A stretch of 64,000 bases of DNA from Pseudorasbora parva (Eukaryota > Chordata > Actinopteri > Cypriniformes > Gobionidae), in the NCBI RefSeq assembly GCF_024679245.1, contig NC_090179.1:2974820-3038819 (forward strand), written 5' to 3'. Position numbers and translations under genes: made by a program. Shown here in pieces: positions 32,113 to 44,107 of the stretch (positions are counted from its first letter, which is position 1; every line of letters begins with the position of its first letter). The notes below the pieces were generated by a model. It was not told the origin of the DNA. It saw only the letters and a program-made list of their open reading frames with translations, and did not search any database.

Positions 32113-33802
32113 CATGAGCGACTTCAAAATGAGCCCTTCGGTTCTCAGGCAAAGGAAGGGTACAGCAGATGGGACCTTCCCACAACTTCGCAGCCTTCCC
32201 TATCCCAGAATTCATAGCACACTGGTGACTACAGGATTTGACTGGTCCGCATTCCCGCGGCACTCGATCAGATTCCAGTTAAAGACGGTAGCGGTCGGTA
32301 ACTCAAGTGTAGCCTGGATACTATTGAACACAACAGCGCAAGCGCTTTAAGTAAATAAAACGTCCAACGTTAGTGCATTCACACAGTTCCCAGTTCCCTG
32401 GCCTGAGCAAGATGAACTTTAATTTCCCAATTTTTAAATGCTATTTATTTCTCAACCATTATCTCAAGAAGATGAATCAGTCCATTATCACCCTTTTCGC
32501 TGTTTCTTTCTCTCTTTTTTTTCCATACACTTTCTTTAAATAGCCTTCACAATTAAATCTGCGCGGGGCTGTATTTTCGTCCCGCTCCCGCTATTCCGCA
32601 CCGCACCATTCCGCTCGCGCGTAAAATTCACTCTGTGCTATAAATTATTTTATTTCTGACCCGACTGATCCAGCTAAATTTAGATTTTGTTTCCAGAATC
32701 TATCCCTTACAGAAAGAGAGACATTGGGGATAGGAATTGTCCATGCAATCATTTATTTTTCTTACAGCCTAGGCTATAGCCTGTCAACACCGTAGCTAAA
32801 ACAAATATCACAGAAAAATAGGCTAAATCAAATGTGACATCTGTCACTCAGAATTATAAGAAAAAAATTATATAAACGAAAACTGCGGACTTAGATGCTA
32901 AAATAAAAATTTTTTATATGAATGAATGAATGAATGTTCACTGACGACGGTCAACGAAACATCGATCCTCCAAAGGCTGAATGCGTGGCCGACACAGAAC
33001 AATTTAAATGGCTAGCTTATTATTAGTTTATTATTATGTTTTATGCAAGTTATTTGTAAATTAAACAAAGAAACTGTCTTTGTTCATTTTCGTTCACTTC
33101 AAACGTAGGCTAAATTAAAGAGAAGTGGTTGTTCTGTAGCTTAGCCTACATTGTTTATAATGCACGTTATAATTTGTAGCTACATTAAACACATGTTTAT
33201 ACATAGTATTTTCTTGTCATGTAATTTAAAATGTGTAAATGAAAATAAATTGGTCTATACATTAGCCTACCCTTTTTACAACTATAGCCTATTTATAGAC
33301 CAATAATATAACTTGAGTTTAACATCAGAAACAACAGAAATTTTAATTATCAGCCAAACCAGAAGAAAACACTTTTCTACACTTTCATTGCGCTGAGCGG
33401 GAGAAGCTGGAGCTGGATCGGGATGGGGAATAATGCACAATAGAGACTCTGGCGGGACATCATCTTCTGGGATGAGGGCATATTTCCACTGTCCGCAGCT
33501 TTGCGAGGCTGAATCGGTCGATGGCTGGCATGTCATAAAACGTTGACAATGCATCTAAGATGATGAGTTGAATAAAAATAAGTAGGCCAACTTTTAAAAA
33601 AAACATGGACGTATATATAGGCCTAGGCTAAATGTTTAAAATATATTGTAACAGTTACATTTAACATAAGAAATAAACTGTTAACTAATATTTGCAATTT
33701 GACAATATTTAAGCGGCTAGATTTACATGCTATGGTCCGGTCTCCAATCGTCGCAGGCTTTGAAGCATGTCAAAACCCAATAGAAAGCTCAAAAAAAAAG
33801 CT

Positions 33803-33805
<3 letters not shown>

Positions 33806-33875
<70 letters not shown>

Positions 33876-33877
33876 AG

Positions 33878-33932
<55 letters not shown>
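33806..33932. repeat. (TA)n microsatellite
   Basis: About 127 bp of TA with one ttattagtatta interruption near 33871. Confidence 0.95.
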
Positions 33933-33935
<3 letters not shown>

Positions 33936-34354
33936 TAAGTATTATTATTATTATTTATGCTCCATTTCTCTTATTAAAATCTTCTCACGAACATCCGCTT
34001 TCAGTTGTCAGAACCTGCTAGGCCATTAACGGCGCTTTGGTTCATTGTTGCCAAGTCTGGAATGGGGCTGCATTTAGGCTACTGTTGCTTTGGGGTGTTT
34101 GTAGACTATAGTCCACAGGTTAAGTTGTCTTTACTTACGCAATATTTCTACCGCCCACGCCCCGCATTTTGGGATATTTTGGCCCATTCTGGCTGTGATT
34201 CCGATACTTTTGAATAACAATTGGAGGGGTTTTGTTATTCAGACCTGGCAACCCTGGTTTGCCCTTCGTGCAGCTTCATGCACTTTGAAGGCGTGGCCTG
34301 GCCTTCGAAGTGCATGGTCTTCGAAGTGCGCACCCTTCACTTTGGGACACAGCT

Positions 34355-34820
34355 ATTGTCTTGATCCCTCTCCCCTTGTTATCTCTCTTAATTTGACCCA
34401 CCTGTGTTTCCTCAATTCCCTTCTTGATTTTTCATTGTTATAAGCTCCTTGTGTTTGTTAGTCTTTGTCGGTATATATCGTTGTATTGTCTACGTCTCCT
34501 GTTCCCCACTTTGGTATACTTGAGTTTCTGTTTTCCCCCTCGAATATGCAATATCTTCGAGATTGCCCCTGCAAGATTTCTGTGTGAGAGTGACTGTGTG
34601 TGTGCACGTGTGTGTGTGTGTGTGTGTGTGTGTTAAAGGAAAGGTAAATTAATCTAGAATGGTGATTAAACTGACTGTAACTATCTGTTCATTCATTGTT
34701 TTAATGGACACGTTTCAGTCAATCAGACTGCAGTATTCAAACAGAACATGGTATAATAAGCACGCACGCAAACTGTGAAGTACTGAGATTAATTTTTGTG
34801 GTATAACTAGATGTCATTAC
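34355..34820. other. Spacer with (GT)n
   Basis: (GT)n at about 34600-34632; otherwise no gene. Any exon following the minus-strand gene at 34821 was not found here. Confidence 0.4.
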
Positions 34821-37508
34821 CTTTACACTCCCTCAGCTCTCTCTCTGCTTTTACCCTGAAGCGCTGCTCATATTTCAAATCTTCTTTCAGCTCTTTGATT
34901 TCATTTTGTAACTCCTCGATCTCCTCAGCCATGGTTGAGGAGAAAGAGGACTTGGTACAGTTTCCTTCAGCATTCCCACAGCAGGTCTTTGTTCCTGAAG
35001 TAGATTATCAGTTATTATGTATTCTAGTTATAAAGTTATTAGTTTATCAAAGATAAAATAAATAAAGTAGCTTACTGCTTACCATTATTTTAGTGCAGCT
35101 TTGTTTGACCGCAGCCATTATCTGCTGTTGAATAACATTTTTGGTCTTCTTTTTTTTAGTTGTTGTTACTGGTGAATTTTCCTGAAAATAGCAATCTCAC
35201 AATAAAAAATATTCCTGAAAAAATGTCATTTTCTGTTAAATTCTTGTGTACAGTGCAGTATGGAAAACATCCACATTTTTATTTGTGTGTATATCCAATA
35301 ATAAATAATCCAGATATTAAAGTGTCAGACACTCCAAAGAGTTTCATCATAAGAAAAAGTCAAGTACAATTATCATTAATAACTGGTATTTTGTGTTTAC
35401 TCAGGTTGCCTTTTGCTATTTTGAAATATAGACCTACTTAACTGCTCTTATTTAAATAATATCTACAATCAGGTTGACATTTGTGGCTAGCTAGAATGTT
35501 GAGTGGGTTTTAGTGCATTTACCAGGTCCAGAAATGACGTCTCGCCAACATCTGATGAGGGCCTTTTTACTTTCTCTCTTCTCCCCTTTCCTAATGCTTC
35601 CTCTGTTGCAAAGAGGGGTATACTGTCAAAGGCACACCCCTTTTCAATTGTTTTCCTCATCTCAATTAGGGCCTGACGCTCTCCTAGAAACAAACAAAAA
35701 CACATTGAATTCAGTGCAGTTCAGTTTATCCCATTATTATGAATAAGTTGAATGAATAAGAATAAGTTTTCACTTATATTTTAATTGTTGAGATTCATTG
35801 ATAGCATAATTACATTGTATACACACAAGGTTGAAACTGGCTGCAGTGAGATTTTAATGATGTATGATGAATCAGTCTCACTTCAGTCTATGTTTAAAAC
35901 AGTAGGCTACTATCTTTACAGTGCAAAAATGGTCCGTTTATATCATGTAGATTACAGTTGATTTATCAGCTCTAAAAAAACAACATTATTTTGTCTTTTT
36001 TTTTTTATCTGGCTTGAGTTCTGTGTTTTGATGAGCCCCGCGCGTCTCGGTGCAGGTGCAGTGTTTTACAAGCCAGACGCACCTGTGCGCGCGCTACAAA
36101 TCAGTACGGGAGCTGCGTTTCCCCGTTTTCTCGACTGTGTTTGAATAAGCCAAGATAGCCTAAAAGTATTTTTTACATTTCTCTAAATTGAATAACTAAA
36201 GATATGAGGACATTAGATGTTATACTCACCGCTAAACTGGATGACTCGACAAGGCCATGGATGACTCGCTCCAGCTCGCCTGACGAACTTTTCTTCCACA
36301 AAACATAGGCTTCTTCTCGTTTGTCCCAGTTGTGAATGGCTTTAGGTTGTAGTTTTGTCATGTCTCTGTGTTTTAATTGTGACAGTTCACATATATGAAT
36401 GGTGTTGTCAGTGAAGAAATCAACTAAGGGTGCGTTCACACTTGTCATGTTTGGTTCGATTAAAACGAACCCTGGTGCGATTGCTCGGTTAGTGCGGTTC
36501 ATTTGAACATGTGAACGCTGCCATCCGAACCCTGGTGCGCACCAAACAAGCGGACCGAGACCGCTAAAAAGATGGGTCTCGGTCCGCTTCCAAACGAACT
36601 CTGGTGCGGTCCGATTGATGAACGCAACACGGACCAAAGACATGTAAACGGACCGAAAAACCAGACGTATAATGTCACAAGACGCGACGCATAATGCAGC
36701 TGATTTGATGACGCGGAAAGATCGGTGTATCCAAAATGAGTAACTTTAACGTTAGAGGGCAAACGTGGAGCAACGAGGAAGTGCCTAATCAATAGGCTAT
36801 TTGGTCAGACGAGCATGTTTCGAAAATGCTAGAAAAAACACACAAAAAGCATACCTGGCTCTTCTCATCAAAGTTCCTGTGTTGCCCATTATTAGCAGGT
36901 ACAGACGACAGAACGGCCGTCTCTTTTCTGCACAACGGAGGAAATCCTGCTGCTGTTTTAAATGTTTTGAACATTTTATGAGCTCTTCATGAGTTCTCAG
37001 CTGGTAAAAATAATGCCACATGTACACGCATAAAATGATCACGTTTAATCCAGCACACAGCGTTGTTTTGAACATTTCATGAGCTCTTCATGAGTTCTCT
37101 GGTAAAAAATAATGCCATATGTGTTACACGCATAAAATGATCGCGTTTAATCCAGCACACAGCGTTGTTTTGAATGTTGTGAACATTTCATGAGCTCTTC
37201 ATGAGTTCTCTGGTAAAAAATAATGCCATATGTACACGCATAAAATGCCCGTGCGTTTAATCCGCACACAGCATTGTTTTGAATGTTCGGTAAGCGAGCT
37301 CCTACGTCATATAAGCCGACCAATCAGGTTGTGAGCGTCTCCCTGTGCCTTTGGTTCGGTAACTTTAGGTTCGCTGTTAAAAATGCCCGTGTGAACGCTA
37401 AGCGGACCAGCACTATTATGTTTTGTTTTTGTTTTTTGGTCCGGACCAAACGAACCAAACTAACCGAACTACAAGTGTGAACGCCCCTAAAACGTATTTA
37501 ATATCCAT
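34821..37508 (-). CDS. Spliced gene, unknown family, with coiled-coil exon
   Basis: ATG 37508-37506 (GCGATGG). Exon 1 starts MDIKYVLVDFFTDNTI once the Harbinger MITE (36428-37487) and one TAA are removed. It continues ELSQLKHRDMTKLQPKAIHN and EEAYVLWKKSSSGEL, ending at GTGAGT (last base 36230) or GTATAA (36226). Exon 2, 35683-35523 (RQALIEMRKTIEKGCAFDSI); exon 3, 35181-35083 or 35076 (ENSPVTTTKKKKTKNVIQQQ). Exon 4, 34994-34821, contains MAEEIEELQNEIKEL, a likely coiled coil. Exon 3 has two donors 7 bp apart (GTAAGCAGTAAGC); only the second joins exon 4 in the coiled-coil frame. Lys-rich and acidic, so probably nuclear or regulatory. Exons beyond 34821 are not found. Possibly a multicopy fish gene or a transposon accessory gene; family unknown. 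Confidence 0.6.
36428..37487. mobile_element. PIF/Harbinger-type MITE, 1060 bp (copy 2)
   Basis: Same ends as the MITE at 7765 (GGGTGCGTTCACACTTG; right end caagtgtgaacgcccc), TAA target duplication at 36425-36427 and 37488-37490. Longer than copy 1 because of extra internal sequence and a tandem array. Confidence 0.9.
36971..37287. repeat. About 105-bp tandem repeat, three copies, inside MITE
   Basis: Units begin at about 36971, 37072 and 37182 with acattt.atgagctcttcat and contain tacacgcataaaatg. Copy 1 of this MITE (7985-8048) has only one unit. Confidence 0.9.
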
Positions 37509-37560
37509 CGCTGGCGGCGTGAAGAAGAGACCAAGCAGGCTATTTATCTATGCGGATTAA
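37509..37560. promoter_or_regulatory. Putative shared divergent promoter / 5' leaders
   Basis: Only 52 bp separate the minus ATG (37508) from the plus ATG (37561). No TATA box is obvious (tatttatctatg is the nearest). If both gene models are right, the transcripts must overlap or share this start region. Confidence 0.3.
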
Positions 37561-38208
37561 ATGTCCCATAGGCGAAAAAAATACAAATCTTTTTTAGAAG
37601 ATGACTCTATTCCAAACAAAAAACAACCCAGAAGAAACAAGTACAAAATATTTCTGGAAAATGATGAAGAAGAAATCCCCCGGAACACCAGTCTAAGGAG
37701 AAATACCAGGGAAAGTGATGTTGCAAGCCAGTCATCTCAGGTAACCTCTAATTATAATCTAAATACATTTAGATTGTATGCTAAGCATGTCAATCCATTG
37801 GTAACACTAAATAAGTCTTCATTAGTTAACTACTTTAGTTAACATTAAATCAGCTTAGAATAAAAAAGGATACAAAAATGAAATACTGTGCAATCAGTCA
37901 GATGTAGCACTTCATTCAGAACACAAATGACAATGAACAGCTGGATTTGTATTAACTAACATTAATATAGCCTAGATTAATACACACAGTAACAAATGCA
38001 TTGCTGATTGCAGGTTCATGTTAGTTAATACATGAAGTCATGTTAACAAATTAGACCTTATTGTAAATGTTACCAATCCATTTACAGGTTACCATGTTAA
38101 AAAAAAAAGTATATTTAATTCATTTTTATTTTTCTTCAGCCAGATGACACATCAGGTGGTGATGTAGAAGATGAAGAGCATAATACACAATGGTTAAGCA
38201 ATGAAGAG
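37561..38208 (+). CDS. Two N-terminal exons of a spliced gene (possible KDZ transposase start)
   Basis: Exon A 37561-37740 encodes 60 residues, MSHRRKKYKSFLEDDS then PRRNKYKIFLENDEEEIPRN, ending CAG before GTAACC. Exon B 38140-38208 (after TTCTTCAG, before GTAAAT) gives 23 residues, PDDTSGGDVEDEEHNTQWLS. Both joins are phase 0. The peptide is a basic start followed by an acidic stretch, as in some transposase N-termini. Six KDZ transposase exons follow at 43223-45630 on the same strand, so this may be its 5' end with the core deleted; nothing links them directly. Sits head to head with the minus gene at 37508. Confidence 0.5.
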
Positions 38209-39459
38209 GTAAATATTGGTAAATATAAATAAATATGGTATTGTTTAATTCAATTTTTTTTAATCTTTGCTTTCTATGGTGGTTATCTTTTATAAATACA
38301 GTACCGAGCGAGAGTCTTAGGCCGGGAGACACACTGCAAGCGTGGTGTTTCTGTTGCGGGTCAGCCGGGGGGCCGCTGCGTGGCGTTTTCTCTGTCTTTG
38401 CACACCAGAAGCCATGCTGTTGATGTAAAGGGAAGTCCTATACTTCATGTTAAACATAAATATACCCTACTGATACAGCAAAGACAACGTCGGCAGTAGC
38501 CTATTGACCACATATGTGTGGTATTGACGGCAAAATAGTCTACAGAATATTTCGTTCTGTGTTGACAGGTGTAGGAGAGCAGGGGCGAAAGTACCATTTT
38601 TCAGAAAAACTTAATTTTAAAACAAAATGTTTTAGACAGAGATATATATTTTCTCTGGTCAATAACTCACAAGTGTGGTCTATCAATAGCAGGTGGTATT
38701 TTGTACAAATGCAGAACGACTACAGTATAATTTTACTTTGAACATTAGATGCAGATTGTTACTTTTGACCCCATCAGTTGTGATGAAAGTAACACACAGG
38801 TGGGTCAAAAGTAACACAACAATATAAGCTAGATTGTTTTGTGTTACTCTTGTTTTTATTAAATATACCTGACTATGACCTTGTTAATATGTAACTGCAA
38901 ACATATTTTTAATATCTTTGCAAAACAAATATTAAATTACATTTTCATTTTAAATGTTAAGTTTAATAAAATGTTTCAAATTTAACCTGACAATAAAAAC
39001 TTGTAGGGCTAGGTTTTGAATATTTTTTTTTGTGCAATGTCAATCTATTTGATAATTTTTTTCTTCAACAATATGAAAATTAAATTAGCATAATATGCAT
39101 TTTATATAAAAGTGGGACAAAAGTAACAAGTGTTACTTTCGTCCCGACAGGAAGTCCTGACATTTAAACACTATTTACTTTTATACTGAAAAAAACTCTG
39201 AAAAGAGAAACCTTCCGGATGTGTAACAGCAATAAATAAACTGTAGATTGATCATTACTGTTACACATGAAACGAGAAACACAACTTGTAATTAGAAAAA
39301 AAAGTACCGCTTCAGTAATTTACTTTCTGTACTCAAAAACTATATTTCGGACCCAACGCGGGAAACAATGACGAAATCACATGATTTTTGGCAGATCCAT
39401 CAAAGGCTGCGTGCTGAATGTGCTGTCATAGCTTGGAATGCAAATGTATTCAGATGTCT
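38209..39459. other. Spacer
   Basis: No gene recognised. It has several aaaagtaac words (38790-39140) and a short GC-rich stretch at 38318-38400 (ggccgggagacacactgcaag) that looks like an isolated repeat end. Confidence 0.4.
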
Positions 39460-39616
39460 GGTTTTACTCTTTTATCTTGTACAAAACTGATTGAGTAGGT
39501 CAGTAATTGGTTAGGATCGCCCATCATCTGGCAGTCTAGGTCTTAATTGGTCACTACTTGAAGATAAAAACTAAAAACCAGCATACACTAGGCCCTCCGT
39601 GGAACCAGTTTGAGAT
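39460..39616. mobile_element. hAT-type MITE, diverged copy
   Basis: Shares tttatcttgtac, gagtaggtca, cttaattggtcact and catacactaggccctc with the MITE at 43276-43451. The left terminus is lost. Confidence 0.65.
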
Positions 39617-39727
39617 CTATGACGTAAATGTCACGGAGTGACTTAATGCGGCGGAACCTAAATTGGTGGCAATAGTTCCGCCCGGACCGTTGTCCGTGAA
39701 ACACGCAGCCAGTTCCAGTAACTCTGG

Positions 39728-40268
39728 TGCTGCGTTCCACTCCACTTTAAGACACGCACTTGCAAACTTCCCTAAGCACTTCCCCTTGGGGGAATCCCTG
39801 CCGCCATTTTGAAGTGCGTTCCACTTCCTGAAGTGGACAAGGGAAGTTTGTATGGACAGACCCTTGCTCCCTCGATTTTGACCGAGTGAGCGAGTCTACT
39901 TCATATGTACACTTCAGGCAGCTTCATATACCACAATGCAACGCGATTGTGACGTCACCACATATCACGTTTAATTTACCCCACCACAAATAACTATTTT
40001 TAAAAACATTTAAAACAACCCAAACACATCCATATACATATAGAATGCTGCATTAAACAGTTTCGTAAAGGTAAAAAATAAATAATATATCAACTCCATA
40101 GTGGATTCCAAGTGATCAAGGGCTTAGGGCGTTCCAGTTCAGTCCATTTGCAAAGTTTCCGCCAGTAGTGGGCACTCATGCAACGTAGGCATGACGCACA
40201 TCCAAATGAACGAGATGGAGGGAAGTTTGCGAGTAAAGGGCATGATAAAAACGAACTGGAACGCAGCA
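39728..40268. mobile_element. Small TIR element, about 540 bp
   Basis: Ends TGCTGCGTTCCA and its inverse TGGAACGCAGCA. An internal inverted pair, ggcgttccagttcagtcca, lies near 40128. Superfamily unclear; no certain target duplication. Confidence 0.45.
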
Positions 40269-40296
40269 TGGAAACCAAAATGGGGGATTATTGAGA

Positions 40297-41213
40297 ACAG
40301 GTGTGCAAATGTATGTGGCGATTGGTGATTGGGCAATTCAGAGAAGAGGAGGCGTATAAATAAGGCATCTGGAGAACAGCAAAACAGGGGGAGGAGGAGT
40401 GTGAAATTTATTCTGGCAAACGCTGTGGGTGAGATGGAGTGTTCGGTGGGTTGGAGGGATGTATTGAGGTGGATATTAGAGGCTGGGTGATGTCAAAACA
40501 GAGTACTGGGCTGAAGAAAACACGGAGTTAAGTGTTTGAAGCATTCCTTTTTGAAGTAACTGTGTTGCTATGTATTATTATTACCTTGAAAAGATTGTTT
40601 ACACTGAGAAGTCACTGGAAACGTATTGAGATGAGGAAGGAGTGTGCTGAAAGGTCGTGGTCTTGGCATTTCCATATGATTATCCTCTGCACTGACCCTT
40701 TCCACTATCCAGGACCTATTTCCCGGCCCAACCGGGTAATCCTGTCCCTAATTCACCATGAGTGTGTGGAGTACAGTGGGTGAGTCTTTTTGACATGTGT
40801 ATACCTAAAGAATTATAGTGTTGTGCTGTGCGAATGTTGTCAGCGATACCTCCCCAAGCCGAAGAGAGCCCTGCATTAGAGGAAGTGTACCGCCCTGTAT
40901 ACTCACCTGTACGCCCAAAGCTAAGTGCCCAGTGTACCGCCCTGTATACTCCCTTGCACTTCACGTGTGGATGAAGAGAGGGAGTTGGGAAGACCTACCT
41001 GTACATCCCCGCGAGAGAGTCAGAAGCGACTCGGATCAGAAGTTCTCCAGTTCCTGAGAGCTAGGCCCTTATTTTAAGTATCCCTTTCCCCCTTCCTATA
41101 CCCTTTTAAAGAAATAAATATTATTTTAACTTGCCTCCTAGTCCTCGTCTGTTTGGTCATTGGGGTGTTTTTGGGACCTCCTCGGGGGGGAAGCGGAGGG
41201 ACCAGTGACATAC
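40297..41213 (+). mobile_element. LTR-like sequence
   Basis: Non-coding, with a TATA-like gtataaataagg (40352), a duplicated segment (gtgtaccgccctgtatactc at 40887 and 40933) and AATAAA (41114) followed by a GC-rich end. It looks like a retrotransposon LTR, but no partner LTR or target duplication was found. Confidence 0.3.
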
Positions 41214-41774
41214 ACATTCTGTGCATGATCCGAGTAAAGGTGAACAGTGAGAAAAAGTTGTTGGTTCAAGCGACATATGGTTGGATGAACCATGTGCGTA
41301 CCCCTTGTCTTCCCACAGACCTATACAAGTAGTAGCGACGTTCCAAATCCTACCTTGTCTGCCACTATTTGGCTATCCTATTCTATTATAGGATTTGGCT
41401 AGCCTATACAATGTAAACCCCAAGAGTTCATTATTTTGCTGAAAATGAATGCACCTAATAAAGTTGAGTACAGTGATTTAAATAAACATAACAGGTTTAG
41501 AGTAGCTAAATGTTTAATAAAAAATTAACAGTAATACTGATATTTCACAACCCCTAAGAGTATTTGGGTAAAAAAATGATTGTGGGTACACTGAAGAAAT
41601 GGACGGTTGAAGATTAAAATATATTTGATTAACATAACTATATTGTGTTTAACAGTTATTGTATTTTGGTGTTTAACACAAAGTTATGTAAATCAAAAAT
41701 GTTCAGAATAATCTTAATTCAAAAAGTCACACTTTACAGTAAACTGCATTCTTATAGTAGTATGCACCACTTAC
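41214..41774. other. AT-rich spacer
   Basis: No gene recognised. Confidence 0.4.
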
Positions 41775-41990
41775 CAATTTAAAGCTTGACTCTAGCACCT
41801 GGGTTTGGTTACAGTTCTTCTTTATGTTTTTGACATATTCAGACTTCTGAGCTGCAAACTTGGTTCTGGCCTCAATCAGTCTTTTCTTGTAAGGCTGCTG
41901 TGCTTTGCAGTGAGGGCATTTTTTGCATGCAACATATATTAAATGCTGGCAAGCAACACACTAACGTTGGTTCTTCTTACCTCCCGGCAT
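41775..41990 (-). pseudogene. First exon of a zinc-ribbon-like gene, one nonsense codon
   Basis: 72 codons from ATG 41990-41988 to a GTAAGT donor. It reads MPGGKKNQR, TAG, then CVACQHLIYVACKKCPHCKA and QQPYKKRLIEARTKFAAQKS. Two C-x2-C pairs form a probable zinc ribbon, followed by a basic helix. The Met-Pro-Gly-Gly-Lys start and cysteine spacing match a multicopy fish protein group I recall only as uncharacterised. The in-frame TAG at codon 10 makes this copy a likely pseudogene. No downstream exon was found. Opposite strand to the KDZ exons. Confidence 0.5.
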
Positions 41991-43222
41991 ACCTGGATAA
42001 ATACGCACAGCTTTTAATAAAAACAAATAAAAAATTACCCCGACCTTCTGGACCCCAACATCAGTAGAACAATTGTACTTCTTAATGTGTTCGGTTGATC
42101 AATTTTTTTCGCGATCGTCTGCAGTCACGATGGGCGAGAAAGCACTCTGGTCCAGACGTGTGATGTCACAATAATCGATTCCCGCCAAGGCCTTGCGCAA
42201 AAATCCTTGAATCAGTATTAATGCGCGTAGGCGTAGTTTAAGTAACCTGGGTTCCCATTGACTGTATCTGGAGTTTTCTTATATGCTGCTGCTGCCTTGC
42301 GCGCACAATGTCTGACGTTAGCCAGGCTATTCTAAGTAGTTCTGAAATTGTCATCTTTAACGTCCGACTCTAGTGCGTTCACACTTCACAATAACTGAAT
42401 CCAAGTCATCTAAATCAGAATTTTTAATTCTAATGTGAACTGAATAAACAGAATTGCTGTATCCTAGCGAAATCATATAAGTATGTTGCACACATTTAAA
42501 ATAGATCTATTGGTTGTGTGTGTAATGCATGTTAAACTTTGTAATTTTTGCAGCAATTGCAAATTTGGATGAGTTATCAGTCGTCTTGTAAAATAAATCT
42601 GAAATACAGAATGAGACTTACAGTTTATTAGCACGTATTAAGCTGTTTCCACTCTCAATTTAAATGGAGTTATAATGGGACAAATGACCTTCAAGCCAAA
42701 TGCATTCAAACTATTTTAAGGAAAATAATTGTTTGCAAATAATTCTAGCAAAAAGTACTGTATTTAAGAATCAGTGCCCCTGTGAGAACAAGCTTGGACC
42801 CCTTGTGGCCAGCCTAAACAACAATGTATATTGTAACTGGCCCCCTAAGAGTACAACTGGCCCCAGCTTGGCCCCCCCAGTTGAGATGTTCCAGAACTGC
42901 CACTGGGGTGTAGGACAAAATGAGATGGAGGGAACACATTTCATATTTGTGTTCAAAATATTATACTATGCCAGGGATCTCAGTGCAAATTGTAGTTAGG
43001 GTCCCTGTGAATTCCATCACAGTTGTTAAGTGTGAATATATGTAATCATCCCATATATGTTCTGACTTAAGTCTTCCATGTTGAAATGCGACCATTTTTA
43101 TCCGTTATGCATGCAAAATGTTTTTCAACCAAATGCGAGGTAATTATATTGATTATATATTTATTTTTTAATTCTAAATTCATAATGATTATTATATGAG
43201 TATTTTTATTTTATTTTAACAG
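41991..43222. other. Spacer
   Basis: No gene recognised. 42770-42950 is CCCC/GGGG-rich (tggccccctaagag, tggcccccccag), probably an old repeat. KDZ core exons were looked for here and not found. Confidence 0.4.
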
Positions 43223-43275
43223 GTGGAGTGGGGTGGCCGCAACCAAGAGGGAGCTGGTGAGTTTTAACTTTAGAG

Positions 43276-43451
43276 CAGTGGTCTCAAACCTGTTCCATTG
43301 AGGGCCTAGTGTATGCAGGTTTTATCTTTTACCTTGTACCAGACTGAGTAGGTCACTAATTGTTTAGGATCTTAATTGGTCACTAATTGAAGGGAAAGAC
43401 CAAAAACAAGCATACACTAGGCCCTCTGTGGAACCGGTTTTAAGACCCTTG
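43276..43451. mobile_element. hAT-type MITE, 176 bp
   Basis: Starts CAGTGGTCTCAAACCTG, ends with the inverse of CAAGGGTCTTAAAACC, flanked by a perfect 8-bp duplication CTTTAGAG (43268-43275, 43452-43459). It lies in a KDZ intron. Confidence 0.9.
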
Positions 43452-44107
43452 CTTTAGAGTATCTACTGATAAACCTGTCATTGGATTATTCTCATAGACA
43501 GGTTAAATGTCCATATCGTAATTTAAGTTACACTTTTAAAGGAAATTGCTAACATTTACAATGGTATATAATGTTTGTGGGCCCCTCTTAGTACTGTTGT
43601 TGTTGTCATTATCACTTCACGCTTGTATGTTAAATGTTGCATTGTTTCTGCTGGACTTTGAAGTTCCTGGCAAAGTCAGAGAAACTATAGTCAGGCTCGA
43701 ACTGCTGACTATCATGACATCATTTGTTCTGCCTGGCAGCAACTTTGACCACTATGCCACTCGTACCCTGATGGATCTTTTCCTTAATATTTTTTTTTTA
43801 TTTCCTACTAATACAGGTTTGACTGTTGGGGAGGAAGTGGAAGCAGTCAATTCATTTATGTCTCGTGCTGCATTGACAACAAAATATATGACCAAATCTG
43901 GTGAGTCGTTGGGTTTAATTAAATATGTGCAATATTTAAAATGGACATTTTTTCTCAGCACGCACAGATATGATCACTATCCATGTTCGTGGATGGAACC
44001 TAAGGAAAAAGTTACATCTTCACAATTATCTTGCTCAAAGATATTTAAAGGTACATTTGGTATTATGTTTTTGTTTATTAATTCTAATTTAGATTACCCT
44101 TTGCGTT

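Larger units (their letters stand above)
31723..34354. mobile_element. Non-autonomous TIR element, 2.6 kb, with terminal tandem array
   Basis: Ends AGCTGTGTCCCAAAGTGAAG and its inverse (34335-34354) flank the region; cacttcgaaggcc also recurs inverted near both ends. Inside are a 75-bp tandem array, AT-rich unique sequence (32350-33780) and a long (TA)n tract. No transposase recognised and no clear target duplication, so the superfamily is open (hAT or Harbinger). Confidence 0.6.

Noticed and set aside
31943..32263. 106-codon minus ORF with repeated peptide
   Set aside because: A consequence of the 75-bp period (divisible by three) of the tandem array.
33699..33938. ORF rich in Tyr/Ile
   Set aside because: Translation of a (TA)n microsatellite.
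40297..41213. Possible host promoter and first exon
   Set aside because: TATA-like and AATAAA words with an internal duplication fit an LTR better, and no spliced coding exon follows.
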